Shown here one piece after another: positions 25,643 through 35,351 of a stretch of DNA of 64,000 bases. The number at the start of each line of letters is the position of its first letter. Position 1 is the stretch's first letter. The DNA comes from Aliidiomarina sp. B3213 (GTDB lineage Bacteria > Pseudomonadota > Gammaproteobacteria > Enterobacterales > Alteromonadaceae). The notes beneath the pieces are model-generated. The model had not been told where the DNA came from, did not search any database, and saw only the letters and a list, made by a program, of their open reading frames with translations. The position numbers and the translations under genes were made by a program. Where the stretch lies: assembly GCF_003290085.1 (NCBI RefSeq), contig NZ_QMKJ01000002.1, positions 682,001-746,000 on the forward strand, read 5' to 3'.

Positions 25643-25807
25643 AAAGACTGTCCTTTCATTTTATTCAGGGAGCTTCGTTTGGATATCCATTTTTTTAGAA
25701 TTATTTCTACACTGCTGAATGAATATTCTTTAGCAATTAGGCTTACGCATTTCTTTAGATTTAAGTTCACTATGAGTGAATTAACAAGGGCACAGAATTA
25801 TGAGGTG

Positions 25808-25825
25808 CGCGCACAAAAGTGCGCG
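25808..25825. terminator. Weak terminator-like hairpin downstream of rhlE
   Basis: CGCGCAC (25808-25814) and GTGCGCG (25819-25825) form a 7-bp GC stem with an AAAA loop. It is 37 bp past the rhlE stop. There is no T-tract after it on the rhlE strand, so terminator function is uncertain. The rest of the 219-bp gap (25643-25861) holds the ECF sigma promoter region. Confidence 0.35.
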
Positions 25826-25861
25826 TTGATTGAGCTTCCAAGCTTTAAATGTAACTTGTAT

Positions 25862-27085
25862 TTATTTCTTACGATGGTTTCGATTATTAGAGTTCGATGG
25901 TTTCCTAGGAGGCCTCGGAGCTTTTTTAGGCGGTGGTGTTTTACCGGTTAGTTCAACTGGCGCAAAACCCTCAAGCTGGCGGCGTTCAATAGGTTCACCT
26001 GTCAGTTTTTCAATCGCTTTTAACGTTTTGAATTCTTCGTCCATCACCAATGAAATAGCATGCCCTACTTGCCCGGCTCTACCTGTGCGCCCAATACGGT
26101 GAACATAGTCTTCCGCCACTTGCGGTAAGTCATAGTTAATGACGTATGGGAGTTTATCGATATCTATACCGCGTGCAGCAATATCGGTCGCAACCAGCAC
26201 CTGTACCTTTCCAGACTTAAATTCGGCTAACGCTTTTGTTCTTGCACCTTGGCTTTTGTTGCCATGAATAGCCGCTGCTAAAAAGCCGTCTGCGTGAAGC
26301 TGTTTCACTAACCTATTGGCGCCGTGTTTGGTGCGAGAAAATACAATCACTTGAGGCAACTTCAGGTTACGAAGTATTTGCATTAACATCCGCGACTTTT
26401 TGCTTTTTTCAGCAGCATAAAGAACCTGCTCAATACGTTCAGCAGTAGCATTTGCGGGCGCCACCGATATTTCCACAGGATTATTCACCAAACTTTTCGC
26501 AAGTTTGCGAATATCATTCGAGAAAGTCGCCGAAAACATTAATGTTTGTCGCTTTGCAGGTAACAGTTTAATAATTTTCTTGATGTCGTGAATAAAGCCC
26601 ATGTCGAGCATGCGGTCAGCTTCGTCCAACACCAATATTTCTAATTTAGGAAAACGAACGGCGTTTTGCTGGTAAAGGTCGAGCAAGCGTCCAGGTGTGG
26701 CGACAAGAATGTCGACGCCTTTGCGGAGCTTCATCATCTGTGGGTTAATTTTCACGCCACCGAAAACCACAGCAGATTTTAATGGCAAGCCAGCACCATA
26801 AGTTGCAACACTCTCGCCTACTTGCGCAGCTAGCTCCCGTGTCGGCGTTAAAATAAGTACACGAGCGGTATTCGGTTTAGCGCGCTCTCCGTCCTTCAGC
26901 TTTTCTAATATAGGTAACGTAAACCCTGCTGTTTTACCGGTTCCAGTTTGAGCAGCGGCCATAACGTCACTGCCTGCAAGTACTGAGGGGATTGCTTGTG
27001 CTTGGATTGGCGTAGGCTCGGTATAGCCTTGTTGGTCTAGAGCGGTAAGAATTTCAGGGCAAAGCTTAAGATCGGAAAATGTCAT
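25862..27085 (-). CDS. rhlE: DEAD-box RNA helicase RhlE
   Basis: A 407-residue ATP-dependent RNA helicase. All motifs are in order: Q motif ([20 protein letters not shown]), I (AAQTGTGKT), Ia (PTRELAAQV), Ib (TPGRLLD), II (DEAD), III (SAT), IV (VIFSRTK), V ([10 protein letters not shown]) and VI ([10 protein letters not shown]). The two RecA-like domains end at about residue 370 and a basic tail ([24 protein letters not shown]) follows, as in RhlE proteins that aid ribosome assembly and RNA remodelling. The gene is monocistronic and diverges from ybiT across 158 bp. Family call is firm; RhlE rather than another group is judged from the lack of the DbpA/CsdA/SrmB-specific tails. Confidence 0.93.
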   Translation of the reverse strand: MTFSDLKLCPEILTALDQQGYTEPTPIQAQAIPSVLAGSDVMAAAQTGTGKTAGFTLPILEKLKDGERAKPNTARVLILTPTRELAAQVGESVATYGAGLPLKSAVVFGGVKINPQMMKLRKGVDILVATPGRLLDLYQQNAVRFPKLEILVLDEADRMLDMGFIHDIKKIIKLLPAKRQTLMFSATFSNDIRKLAKSLVNNPVEISVAPANATAERIEQVLYAAEKSKKSRMLMQILRNLKLPQVIVFSRTKHGANRLVKQLHADGFLAAAIHGNKSQGARTKALAEFKSGKVQVLVATDIAARGIDIDKLPYVINYDLPQVAEDYVHRIGRTGRAGQVGHAISLVMDEEFKTLKAIEKLTGEPIERRQLEGFAPVELTGKTPPPKKAPRPPRKPSNSNNRNHRKK

Positions 27086-27243
27086 GTATAGATATGCAAC
27101 TCGATAAAGGTATGAAGTTACATTCTACTTGAGAGCGGCGTTAATTCGTAGGATAAACCATCAAATTCACGATTATTTCTGTTAAACTTGCGCCCGTTTG
27201 GCGACATGCCTTTTATTTCCCCTTTTTAATTGAGTACCCATTC

Positions 27244-28830
27244 GTGATTTCAGCTGCAAATATCACCATGCAATTTGGTGCAAAACCACTATTCGAAAAT
27301 ATATCCGTTAAGTTTGGCCAAGGAAATCGCTACGGCTTAATCGGCGCAAATGGGTGCGGCAAATCTACCTTCATGCGAATTTTAAGTGGTGAGCAAGAGC
27401 CTTCAAGCGGCAACGTTTCCATACCGCCTGACTTACGTGTCGGTAAGTTACGCCAAGACCACTTCGCATATGAAGCTTTTTCTGTAGTGGATACCGTTAT
27501 TATGGGTCACGAAACCCTGTGGGCGGTTAAGGAAGAGAGAGATCAAATTTACGCTAGGGAAATGACCGAGGAAGACGGCATGCGTGTTGGCGACCTTGAA
27601 ATCGAGTTCGGAGAACTCGATGGTTACACGGCAGAACCAAGAGCCCAGGAACTTCTTTCAGGTTTGGGCATTCCTCTTGAGCAGCATTTTGAGCCCATGT
27701 CCTCTCTTGCGCCCGGCTTGAAGATTCGAGTACTGCTTGCACAAGTGTTGTTCTCCGATCCTGACATTATGCTTCTTGATGAGCCGACCAATAACCTCGA
27801 CATCAACACCATTCGTTGGTTAGAGAATATTCTTGCGGAGCGTCAAAGCACCATGATTATCATTTCGCACGACCGTCATTTCCTTAATAGTGTCTGTACT
27901 CACATGGCTGACATTGATTATGGCGAGCTTCGTTTATACCCAGGCAACTACGACGACTACATGTTTGCCGCAACACAAGCGCGGGAGCAATTATTACAAG
28001 ACAACGCGAAGAAGAAGGACAAAATTGCAGAACTTCAGAGCTTTGTGAGTCGTTTTTCTGCGAATGCTTCAAAAGCCAAACAGGCAACTTCTCGGGCACG
28101 CCAAATTGAAAAAATTCAATTGGCAGAAGTGAAAGCTTCTAGCCGTATGAGTCCATATATTCGCTTTGAGAATGAGAAAAAACTGTACCGCTTAGCGCTT
28201 GAAGTTGAGAACTTAAGTAAATCTTTCGAGGACAACCAAGTCCTCAAGCAACTTTCTACCCATATCGAAGTGGGTGAGAAAGTCGCGATTCTTGGTAGCA
28301 ATGGTATCGGTAAAACTACACTGATAAAGACCTTAGTTGGCGATTACACACCAACAGATGGAAGTTATAAGTGGTCGGAAAACGCTAATATAGGCTACTG
28401 CCCACAAGATCACGCAGACATGTTTGCACAAAACCAAAACGTATTTGAGTGGATGAGCCAGTGGATGCAGCCTCACCACGACGAGCAGAATGTCCGTGGG
28501 GTTTTGGGTCGTATGCTATTTTCACAAGACGACATCAAAAAGCCTGTGAAAATTCTTTCGGGTGGTGAAAAAGGTCGCATGATTTTCGGCAAGCTCATGC
28601 TACAAAGTCCGAATATTTTGGTTATGGATGAGCCAACCAACCATTTAGACATGGAGTCGATTGAAGCGCTTAACTTAGCTTTAGAAAACTACAAAGGAAC
28701 GTTGCTCTTTGTGAGTCACGACCGTGAATTCGTTTCGTCACTTGCCAACCGTATTATTGAAATTACCGACCAAGGATTTCGCGATTTTGCAGGCAGTTAC
28801 GACGACTATTTGCGCCAGCAAGAAAAATAA
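27244..28830 (+). CDS. ybiT: ABC-F ATPase YbiT
   Basis: A 528-residue ABC-F protein matching E. coli YbiT along its length. Two ATP-binding domains: Walker [10 protein letters not shown] (about 34-42) and GSNGIGKTT (about 354-362), Walker [12 protein letters not shown]-like and [10 protein letters not shown], signature LSGGEKGR in the second domain and a degenerate LAPGLKIR in the first. The linker at about 240-310 ([26 protein letters not shown]) is charged and helical. ABC-F proteins bind the ribosomal E site and regulate translation; they are not transporters. The start is a GTG at 27244, supported by alignment to the MLVSSNVTMQFG start of E. coli YbiT. It is a housekeeping gene and not evidence of resistance. 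Confidence 0.93.
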   Translation: MISAANITMQFGAKPLFENISVKFGQGNRYGLIGANGCGKSTFMRILSGEQEPSSGNVSIPPDLRVGKLRQDHFAYEAFSVVDTVIMGHETLWAVKEERDQIYAREMTEEDGMRVGDLEIEFGELDGYTAEPRAQELLSGLGIPLEQHFEPMSSLAPGLKIRVLLAQVLFSDPDIMLLDEPTNNLDINTIRWLENILAERQSTMIIISHDRHFLNSVCTHMADIDYGELRLYPGNYDDYMFAATQAREQLLQDNAKKKDKIAELQSFVSRFSANASKAKQATSRARQIEKIQLAEVKASSRMSPYIRFENEKKLYRLALEVENLSKSFEDNQVLKQLSTHIEVGEKVAILGSNGIGKTTLIKTLVGDYTPTDGSYKWSENANIGYCPQDHADMFAQNQNVFEWMSQWMQPHHDEQNVRGVLGRMLFSQDDIKKPVKILSGGEKGRMIFGKLMLQSPNILVMDEPTNHLDMESIEALNLALENYKGTLLFVSHDREFVSSLANRIIEITDQGFRDFAGSYDDYLRQQEK

Positions 28831-28867
28831 TAAGCCAAATCTTTAGAGCAATAAGACACCCTAAATA

Positions 28868-28899
28868 AAATACCGCATCCCATAAGAGATGCGGTATTT
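28868..28899. terminator. Bidirectional terminator between ybiT and the TonB lipoprotein gene
   Basis: AAATACCGCATC (28868-28879) and GATGCGGTATTT (28888-28899) form a perfect 12-bp stem with an 8-nt loop. T-rich runs flank it on both strands. It lies between two convergent genes and fits a shared factor-independent terminator. Confidence 0.85.
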
Positions 28900-28917
28900 G
28901 TTGTTTGCTCCAAGGAC

Positions 28918-29295
28918 CTACTCTTGGACCAGCCTCATATCGAGTCGAATCATGATTTCCACATTGTCGGCCGGAACATATCGCCATTGCTCAACAGCTT
29001 TAATAACTTCTCGCTCAAAGACACCTTCAGGCTCAGAATCAACGACTGTGATATTTTGTGGACGACCCTCATTATCCACAGTTAATTGCAAAGACACGTA
29101 ACCCTCAAGACGCCGTCGAGCCGCCTCAACTGGAAAGCGTGGAGCCACTCGCACCAGTGGCTGAGTTTGCTCAGGTGTTGTTGCCAAGGTTCTATGGGTA
29201 TCCACTGACTCGCTGTTACTCACCGAATTATCTGATGCAGCACACCCCGCAAGTAAACCCGCGGCAGCCATAATTAAAATAAACTTTCTTGTCAT
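28918..29295 (-). CDS. Lipoprotein with TonB C-terminal domain
   Basis: A 125-residue predicted lipoprotein (MTRKFILIMAAAGLLAGC, lipobox LAGC) carrying only a short linker and a TonB C-terminal-like domain (residues about 47-122: LVRVAPRFPVEAARRRLEGY, LTVDNEGRPQNITVVDSEPEG, FEREVIKAVEQWRYVP). It lacks the TonB membrane anchor that contacts ExbB/ExbD, so it is not a classical energy transducer. Its domain is a close paralogue of the C-terminal domain of the BlaR1-like protein at 29344-30576, suggesting a tandem duplication and perhaps a shared partner. It may be the third gene of the blaI-blaR1 set, 48 bp downstream. Function is unknown. Confidence 0.82.
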   Translation of the reverse strand: MTRKFILIMAAAGLLAGCAASDNSVSNSESVDTHRTLATTPEQTQPLVRVAPRFPVEAARRRLEGYVSLQLTVDNEGRPQNITVVDSEPEGVFEREVIKAVEQWRYVPADNVEIMIRLDMRLVQE

Positions 29296-29343
29296 AATGC
29301 TTTCCTTATCGATTCATAAACAGGAACCGGTTATCTCCGTGAA

Positions 29344-30576
29344 TTAGTTATTAGAACCCATATTAAATTCCAATTTCACAGTCGCTTCAACATTGTCTTG
29401 TGGCATATAGCGCCATTTCGACAAAGCACGCATAGCTTCACGTTCAAAAACACCTTCAGGCACCGACTCTATTACCGTAAGGTTTTCAGTTTGCCCGTTT
29501 TGATTAATCGTAAAGCGAACTCTTACATGACCCTCAACACCATTTCGAGCTGCCGCTGCTGGATACATAGGGCTAACACGAACAAGAGGAGTAGGCGCTT
29601 CTTCAGACTCTGCCGAGGCCGTCGGAATATTCCAGGCCAATGCGCACGCAGCAATCATTGCCGCGCTCACTACAACAACAACTTGGTTTCCTTTCGAGCG
29701 GTTTTGTAACTGGTTAAAGCGTTGTTTTAACATCGTTTTATTTCCTTTTGGGTTGCCATAATGCGTACTACATGGGCTTACCGAAAACACTGAATTCTTA
29801 GACCACGCATTAGATTTACTGGATGAATGTTCCGCGGTCGCCTTTAAAAGGGTCTGCGCATATTTTTTAGTTGTTACTGAACTAGGTTCAGCATTGTATT
29901 TTGCGAGCACGTCCGCATCGCATGCTAGCTCTTGGTCTACCCGAAATCGTCTATAGGCAGCCCACATTAACGGGTTAAACCATTGCACGCTGAATAATAG
30001 CCAAGCAACTAAGTTGGCTCGAGTATCGCCACGGCGCCAGTGCATAATTTCATGAGTAAGAATGAACCTGCGTTCTTGGCTGTTGTAAATGCTTGCGAAA
30101 TTATCGGGAAGAAGAAGATTTGGTTTAAAGAGCCCAAATGTAGACGGCGCAACACCTTTATATTGGTACTGAAAGCGCCCTGAACACTTAGCATTCCGTT
30201 TCATAAAGTAATGCAGCTTTATTAAATCGTACACTCCAAGCGCTGCAATCATTAACACTCCAACGCCCCATACAATTAGCATTGCAGTGTAATTTAAGTT
30301 TTCAGCTCCCACTGGTCTGCTCGCCTGAATTGCTGTTTGTAGCTCTGCTATTACTTTTATGGGTTCCATTTCAGCGCCAGAGATATGCGCTGCAAGTTCA
30401 GCTACGGAAGGCGCTAAACCGAGTACTACGAGCGAAAGCGGAATTAATACCCATAATTGGTAGGTTGCTCTAGCACCCAAATGCTTCAATGACCAAGAGT
30501 TAGTAATAAGAAGTAGTAAAGACACAGCTGAAACAAAAAGCGTGCTCGCCACGCCAAAATTAATCAGGCTTTCCAT
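29344..30576 (-). CDS. BlaR1-like M56 metallopeptidase fused to a TonB C-terminal domain
   Basis: The chosen start is the ATG at 30576, with AGGAG 8 nt upstream and a 17-bp overlap with blaI; residue numbers are from there. The N-terminal half has membrane helices (about 5-30, 40-62, 98-120 and one near 290) and an M56 protease motif THEIMHWRRGD (HEIMH, about 190-194). After the last helix a TonB-type domain (about 330-408) follows. In BlaR1/MecR1 the protease cleaves the BlaI repressor after a ligand binds outside. Here the usual penicillin-sensing domain is missing and a TonB-like domain takes its place, so the signal is probably not a beta-lactam. This is known for some M56 family members in bacteria, but the ligand is not known. 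Confidence 0.85.
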   Translation of the reverse strand: MESLINFGVASTLFVSAVSLLLLITNSWSLKHLGARATYQLWVLIPLSLVVLGLAPSVAELAAHISGAEMEPIKVIAELQTAIQASRPVGAENLNYTAMLIVWGVGVLMIAALGVYDLIKLHYFMKRNAKCSGRFQYQYKGVAPSTFGLFKPNLLLPDNFASIYNSQERRFILTHEIMHWRRGDTRANLVAWLLFSVQWFNPLMWAAYRRFRVDQELACDADVLAKYNAEPSSVTTKKYAQTLLKATAEHSSSKSNAWSKNSVFSVSPCSTHYGNPKGNKTMLKQRFNQLQNRSKGNQVVVVVSAAMIAACALAWNIPTASAESEEAPTPLVRVSPMYPAAAARNGVEGHVRVRFTINQNGQTENLTVIESVPEGVFEREAMRALSKWRYMPQDNVEATVKLEFNMGSNN

Positions 30577-30955
30577 CTTGCTTCTCCTCCCAAGCGTCAA
30601 TAAGTTGCTTCAAACTTTCAATATCTTCAGCGTCTAAATTACGCTGTTCAGCAAAGCCTGAAACCAACCCTGAAATCTTCCCTGAAAAAACTCGATCTAC
30701 CAGCGAAGTACTCATTTGCTTCTGATAATCTTGCTCCGCAATTAATGGGAAATAACTATACGACCTCCCCTCCTTCTCAAAGCTAACAGCGCCTTTTTTC
30801 ACAAGCCTATTCAAAAGTGTTTTCACCGTTTTTTCATGCCACGCTTCCACTTCCTGAACTTGCGCAACCACTTCTGCAGAACGTATTGGCGAGCTTTTCC
30901 ATAGCACCTTTAGAATCGTTAACTCAGCATTAGATATATCGTTTGCTTTGGTCAT
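30560..30955 (-). CDS. BlaI/MecI/CopY-family repressor
   Basis: A 131-residue winged-helix repressor (ISNAELTILKVLWKSSPIRSAEVVAQV, TVKTLLNRLVKKGAVSFEKEGRSYSY) of the BlaI/MecI/CopY family, with a dimerisation tail at about 80-130. The segment of residues 85-100 corresponds to the region where BlaI is cleaved by BlaR1, but the cut site cannot be fixed by eye. It overlaps the BlaR1-like gene by 17 bp. Two palindromes of the family type stand 20-62 bp upstream of its start, so it probably represses its own operon. The partner protein is not a beta-lactam sensor, so the regulon is likely other than a beta-lactamase gene, and none is adjacent. Confidence 0.9.
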   Translation of the reverse strand: MTKANDISNAELTILKVLWKSSPIRSAEVVAQVQEVEAWHEKTVKTLLNRLVKKGAVSFEKEGRSYSYFPLIAEQDYQKQMSTSLVDRVFSGKISGLVSGFAEQRNLDAEDIESLKQLIDAWEEKQDGKPD

Positions 30956-30975
30956 CAGAGTCCTCGCACAGTTAT

Positions 30976-31017
30976 GATTACAATCGTAATCCGAACCTCA
31001 AGACTACATTTGTAATC
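30976..31017. promoter_or_regulatory. Twin BlaI-type operators
   Basis: 30976-30991 GATTACAATCGTAATC is a palindrome with 6-bp arms; 31002-31017 GACTACATTTGTAATC contains TACATTTGTA, a perfect TACANNTGTA-like BlaI/CopY site. They start 26 bp apart, upstream of the blaI gene (start 30955) and about 110 bp before the MAPEG gene, which is divergent, so both may be controlled. Confidence 0.8.
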
Positions 31018-31128
31018 TAATTATGGCAAGTCAATCAAGACAAGATGGAGAGCATCAGGCTATATTAAAGTGAATGCTTCAAGCTGATTGTCCGAAATAA
31101 CAACCTATAACTAAGGATTTTATTAACC

Positions 31129-31554
31129 ATGATGAACTCTCAACTCATACTCCTTCCTGCTCTTGCCATGGGCTTGTTTACTTTCCTTGTGGCTATTCGC
31201 CTTATGCTCGCAAGAGTAAAAGATATGAAAGCGCTGAAGGTACACCCTCAAAAAGGGCAAGACACCAAACATTTAAAAAGTTTACTGAGCGAGAAAACTG
31301 GTTGGATTGCTGACAATTACAATCACTTGTTCGAACAACCCGTTATTTTTTATGTGGCGTGTTTTAGCTTGGCTATTCTTGATGCAGTACATATCACCAC
31401 GCTATCGCTAGCATGGGCTTATGTTACGTTGCGCGTTCTTCACTCTTGGGTACAAACCACAACCAATGTTGTGTTGCTGCGCTTCAACCTGTTTCTTGCC
31501 TCATGGCTTGTCATTGTAGCGATGCTTATCTTTGGAGTACTTGCCATCGTTTAA
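31129..31554 (+). CDS. MAPEG-family membrane protein
   Basis: A 141-residue integral membrane protein with four helices (about 4-24, 65-85, 92-112 and 118-138) and the pattern of the MAPEG family (RLMLARVKDMKALKVHPQ, SLLSEKTGWIADNYNHLFEQPVIFYV, RVLHSWVQTTTNVVLLRF). Eukaryotic members are glutathione-dependent eicosanoid enzymes; bacterial members are mostly uncharacterised, with some glutathione transferase activity reported. The Arg/Asn/His pattern of the glutathione site is present in the RVLHSW region. It is divergent from the blaI operon. A weak AT-rich hairpin (31592-31615) follows. Confidence 0.85.
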   Translation: MMNSQLILLPALAMGLFTFLVAIRLMLARVKDMKALKVHPQKGQDTKHLKSLLSEKTGWIADNYNHLFEQPVIFYVACFSLAILDAVHITTLSLAWAYVTLRVLHSWVQTTTNVVLLRFNLFLASWLVIVAMLIFGVLAIV

Positions 31555-31591
31555 CTGCTCAAAACCACGGGCATAAAGTGTACTGGCTATC

Positions 31592-31615
31592 TTTTATTGA
31601 CCCGCATCAATAAAA
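31592..31615. terminator. AT-rich inverted repeat, possible weak terminator
   Basis: TTTTATTGA and TCAATAAAA form 9-bp arms around CCCGCA, 38 bp after the MAPEG gene. The stem is almost wholly A/T and would be weak, so the call is tentative. Confidence 0.3.
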
Positions 31616-31724
31616 ATGGTTATTTTTAAAGCAATTGCTTTCTAATATATGTTTGTATTTGAGAGAATTGCGATGTCGGTGGTATGCGTACCTAATTTGA
31701 GCAGCTCTTAGCTAAGTGGTGTGA

Positions 31725-34220
31725 ATGGATATTTTTTATAGCATTCTCATGGGTTTCAACCTGTTGTGCGCAGCGTTAATTGCGCGCTCGGGCTTAGCTG
31801 AAAAGCGTGTCTACTTTCTTACTCTAGCTGTTCTTAACGTTGTACTGTTCTTCTTTCACCTGACCAGTATGGCGCTGTTATCTACCTCCAACTTAGAACA
31901 AGCACAACAACTCGCTTTTTACCATTCATCGCTCATCCTCTTAGGATACCCTTTGATTATTTATACCTTTGGGAAATGGTCGAGGGTCAAACATACCGGC
32001 AAGGTAACCATGGGCGTCGCCGCTGTACTGTTAGCCATACTTATCGTTAACGCTTTGATAGGCTCAAACGCTCGCTATGGCACAGAACATCATTTAGTGC
32101 CGTACACCACAATTTTTGGTGATCAAGCTTATTTGCTACGAGGGCAAGAGGGTAACTCCTTCTTTCTACTTCATAGCCTTTTTGGTTTTATTAGCGTTTA
32201 TCTTTTTTATTGTGCATTTAAGTTTTATAAACACCATGTAACCACTTTGAGTACCGCTCTCTTTATAACTGTAACTCTTATGCCCTTAGCCACCTTCGCA
32301 GGGTATAAACTCGATAATCTAGAATGGAATATCTTTTATGTTGGCGGCGTACCTCTAACCCTTCTATCGTTGTATGTCACACTCTATATTAGTGACTACT
32401 TGCGATACAAAACCATGGCGCTCGACCACGAAATATCTGAAAGCGAGCAGATGGATACAGTACTAAGCCGTATAGCGGAAGTATCGAACAGCGGCGACCT
32501 CTCTCAATTTTATGAAGAGCTACTGGAAATACTTGCGGACTACGCGAAGTCAGACTTTCTCATTCTCGCCGACTACGATGAAAGCGCTCCCGACTACATA
32601 CAAACCAAAGTAGTTTACAAAGGCCAAACACGCGTACCGAACTTTAGATATGCACGGCGCGGTTCACCGTGTGAGAATGTTATCGACAAAGGTATATGTT
32701 TTTATCCAAGTTCAGTAGCAGAGCTGTTTCCAAACGACGAGATGCTTCTCCAAGAAGGTATTGAGTCTTATATCGGCTGTCCGTTGTTTGACGAACAAAA
32801 TAGGCTAATTGGCTTACTTGTTATTCTTTATAAGCATGAGATCGACACCAACAGAAAGCTGCGGGTAGTGCTCGAAGCATTCTCAAGTCGAATTTGCGCT
32901 GAAATTAAACGTGACAAATTAGAGTCGGAATTGAAAATGACCGCTTATACCGACTACCTTACGCGTCTCCCGAACCGAGCGCGGCTACTAAACCAAATTA
33001 GCGAGTCATTTTTTCAGGCTCAAAAGTCGAATACCAACTGTCTACTGCTCATGCTTGATATCGACCACTTTGGAGAAGTGAATCAAAAGTACGGATATGA
33101 GGCCGGCGACCAAGTGATTAGAGAGCTCGGCGCACGCCTTTCTCATTTTAAATCCGACCGTATCCTAGTGGCTCGAAATGGAGGCGACGAATTCGCGATT
33201 CTTATCAATAAATTCACAGGCGACTTTAATGCTTCTATTCAAATGCATTGGACCGCCATTCGTGCAGTTGTCATGAAAACATTTGAAATCGGTAGCCGAA
33301 AAATAAATATCACATGCAGCATGGGCGCAGTTGTTTTCCCTTCTCAAGTTGGGGAAAACCTAGACATCGTTAATGCGGCAGAACGCGCGGTTATACAAGC
33401 AAAGGAGCAGGGAAGAGACCAAGCATCATTGTTTGATCCTGTGCTTCTGCATGAACTCAATAATCGGCGACAAATGGAAATTGACTTACTTCACGCCATG
33501 GACTCTTCAAATGAATTATTTATGGTGTATCAACCGAAACACCATAAAAGTGGAAAAGTTGTAGGCGCTGAAGCCCTTATACGTTGGAAACACCCTCAGC
33601 AAGGCTTTATTTCACCAGCCCAATTTATACCCATTGCGGAAAGTAGCGGCATTATTCACAAACTGGGTAAGTGGGTAATTCAGCAAGTTTGCAAACAGCA
33701 AATGACATGGAAAAACCAAAATTTAAGCGTTGTTCCAATTTCCATAAATATTACTGCGTCACAAATCGAAGACCGAGATTTTGTAGAGCAGTTGCTAAAG
33801 GAGCTAACCAATTTCTCATTAGAGAATGCCGACATTGAGGTAGAGCTTACCGAATCGAACTTATTGTCTGAAAAAGACACCGCCTCAGCAGCACTTTCTG
33901 ACCTGCAGAGTCATGGAATAAAAGTAGCACTCGACGACTTTGGCACTGGCTATTCATCTTTGTCCTATCTCAGCAAGCTGCCGATTGATGCGATTAAAAT
34001 CGACAAAGTCTTTGTCGACCAAATTCAATCGAAAGAAAACGTGGAACTTGTGAAGTCGATTATCGCCATTGCCCATGCCATGGACTTATCGCTAATCGCC
34101 GAAGGCACAGAAACCCAAGAACAAGTGGATACGTTAGTGACATTTGGTTGCGACTACTTCCAAGGGTATTACTTCAATAAGCCATTACCACCGGAGGAGT
34201 TTGTGAAGCTGCTCAAGTAG
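31725..34220 (+). CDS. Membrane GAF-GGDEF-EAL c-di-GMP protein
   Basis: An 831-residue protein. A membrane sensor domain with about seven helices occupies 1-225, followed by a GAF domain at about 255-400 (FYEELLEILADYAK, IGCPLFDEQNRLIGLLV), GGDEF at about 405-565 with an intact NGGDEF near 485, and EAL at about 580-825 with EALIR near 615, VELTES, DDFGTGYSSL near 738 and AEGTET. Both active sites look complete; no RxxD I-site precedes GGDEF. It may therefore switch between synthesis and hydrolysis, or the GGDEF may be regulatory. It is not in an evident operon; the catalase gene starts 87 bp downstream. The sensed signal is unknown, and the membrane domain is not one I can name with confidence. 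Confidence 0.9.
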   Translation: MDIFYSILMGFNLLCAALIARSGLAEKRVYFLTLAVLNVVLFFFHLTSMALLSTSNLEQAQQLAFYHSSLILLGYPLIIYTFGKWSRVKHTGKVTMGVAAVLLAILIVNALIGSNARYGTEHHLVPYTTIFGDQAYLLRGQEGNSFFLLHSLFGFISVYLFYCAFKFYKHHVTTLSTALFITVTLMPLATFAGYKLDNLEWNIFYVGGVPLTLLSLYVTLYISDYLRYKTMALDHEISESEQMDTVLSRIAEVSNSGDLSQFYEELLEILADYAKSDFLILADYDESAPDYIQTKVVYKGQTRVPNFRYARRGSPCENVIDKGICFYPSSVAELFPNDEMLLQEGIESYIGCPLFDEQNRLIGLLVILYKHEIDTNRKLRVVLEAFSSRICAEIKRDKLESELKMTAYTDYLTRLPNRARLLNQISESFFQAQKSNTNCLLLMLDIDHFGEVNQKYGYEAGDQVIRELGARLSHFKSDRILVARNGGDEFAILINKFTGDFNASIQMHWTAIRAVVMKTFEIGSRKINITCSMGAVVFPSQVGENLDIVNAAERAVIQAKEQGRDQASLFDPVLLHELNNRRQMEIDLLHAMDSSNELFMVYQPKHHKSGKVVGAEALIRWKHPQQGFISPAQFIPIAESSGIIHKLGKWVIQQVCKQQMTWKNQNLSVVPISINITASQIEDRDFVEQLLKELTNFSLENADIEVELTESNLLSEKDTASAALSDLQSHGIKVALDDFGTGYSSLSYLSKLPIDAIKIDKVFVDQIQSKENVELVKSIIAIAHAMDLSLIAEGTETQEQVDTLVTFGCDYFQGYYFNKPLPPEEFVKLLK

Positions 34221-34307
34221 TTTTATTCTTTCACTTCCCGCGTAACTTGGCTACGGACAGATCCATACAAAGAAAAACTTCGTTCAATAATTAATTGAAT
34301 TCAAAGG

Positions 34308-35351
34308 ATGTCTCTTATGCTCGCAAGATATGGTGTGATCGGTGTTGTTATCGTTGGCCTAGTAGCCTTAGTTTGGGCTGTTGCCTCTGGCGTAGGTCAA
34401 TCAGAGGTAACCGCGGAACGCTTCGTCGACATGCAAGGCGGACAAAATCCACACGCGGGTTTCCGGCGCGCACATGCCAAAGGCTTTTGTATAGAAGGTA
34501 ACTTTAACGCGAATGGGGCACTTTCCTCGTATACCACAGCAGATGCTTTTCAATCAGGAAGTCACCCATTTACAGGACGCATTTCTATTTCTGGTAACAA
34601 CCCAACCGCACCGGATATGGCGGCTGGCGTTCGAAGCTTAGCGCTCAGCTTTGGTGAGGGTAACCAAACTTGGCGTACCGCTATGAATACACCACCGGTT
34701 ATGCCTGTGGGAACACCCGAAGATTTCTTCGCCATGATTCAAGCCTTGTCTCCAGACCCTGAAACGGGTGAGCGTAATCCTGAAAGAATTCAGGCTTTCT
34801 TTGCCAGCCACCCAGAAACGCAAGCCTTGCGGAATTGGCAGGCTTCCTATTCGCCATCACAAAGCTTTGCTACGGAAACTTACAACAGTATTAACGCGTT
34901 TTACCTCATAGACGAGAACGGTAACCAGCAAGCGATCCGTTGGGCAGTCGCCCCTTCGAGCGAAACAAGCAGTTCGCCCGCTATTGCTATAAACGCAGAG
35001 AACCCAGACGCACTGCAAGAAGAGTTTGCAGCACGTATTCAACAAAACGCTGTTGTTTTTGACTTTATGGTCACGTTGGCATCCGAACAAGATGACGAAA
35101 ACAATCCGACAATTCCTTGGCCAGAAGATCGCGAAACTATAAATGCAGGGCAAATCGTTATTACTGGGGTGTCACCTCAAGCAGGGGCACTTTGTAATGA
35201 AATTAACTTTGACCCGTTGGTATTACCCGAAGGCATGGCAGCAACAGCAGACCCCATTTTAAGAGCGCGTTCAGCGGCTTATGCTGAGTCTTATCGAAGA
35301 AGAGCAAGAGAAACGTTTTTAGGACAAGGTGAGGATGCAAGCCATGAGTAA
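34308..35351 (+). CDS. srpA: SrpA-type catalase-related heme peroxidase
   Basis: A 347-residue member of the short, monofunctional catalase-like peroxidases. After an N-terminal hydrophobic segment (residues about 6-28; an uncleaved anchor or signal) come the distal-His segment GFRRAHAKGFC, NAFYLID in the core and the proximal RSAAYAESYRRR with the heme-ligand Tyr and its Arg. The usual C-terminal part of full-length catalases (about 480 residues) is missing, as in this family. The export signal suggests a periplasmic location. The gene overlaps the following cytochrome b561 gene by 8 bp (ATGAGTAA), which would provide a membrane electron source for a peroxidase reaction. Start ATG 34308; a second ATG 3 codons later is possible. 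Confidence 0.85.
   Translation: MSLMLARYGVIGVVIVGLVALVWAVASGVGQSEVTAERFVDMQGGQNPHAGFRRAHAKGFCIEGNFNANGALSSYTTADAFQSGSHPFTGRISISGNNPTAPDMAAGVRSLALSFGEGNQTWRTAMNTPPVMPVGTPEDFFAMIQALSPDPETGERNPERIQAFFASHPETQALRNWQASYSPSQSFATETYNSINAFYLIDENGNQQAIRWAVAPSSETSSSPAIAINAENPDALQEEFAARIQQNAVVFDFMVTLASEQDDENNPTIPWPEDRETINAGQIVITGVSPQAGALCNEINFDPLVLPEGMAATADPILRARSAAYAESYRRRARETFLGQGEDASHE

Noticed and set aside
27244-28830. Antibiotic resistance ABC-F gene
   Set aside because: Full-length match to YbiT, a housekeeping ABC-F, with no resistance context.
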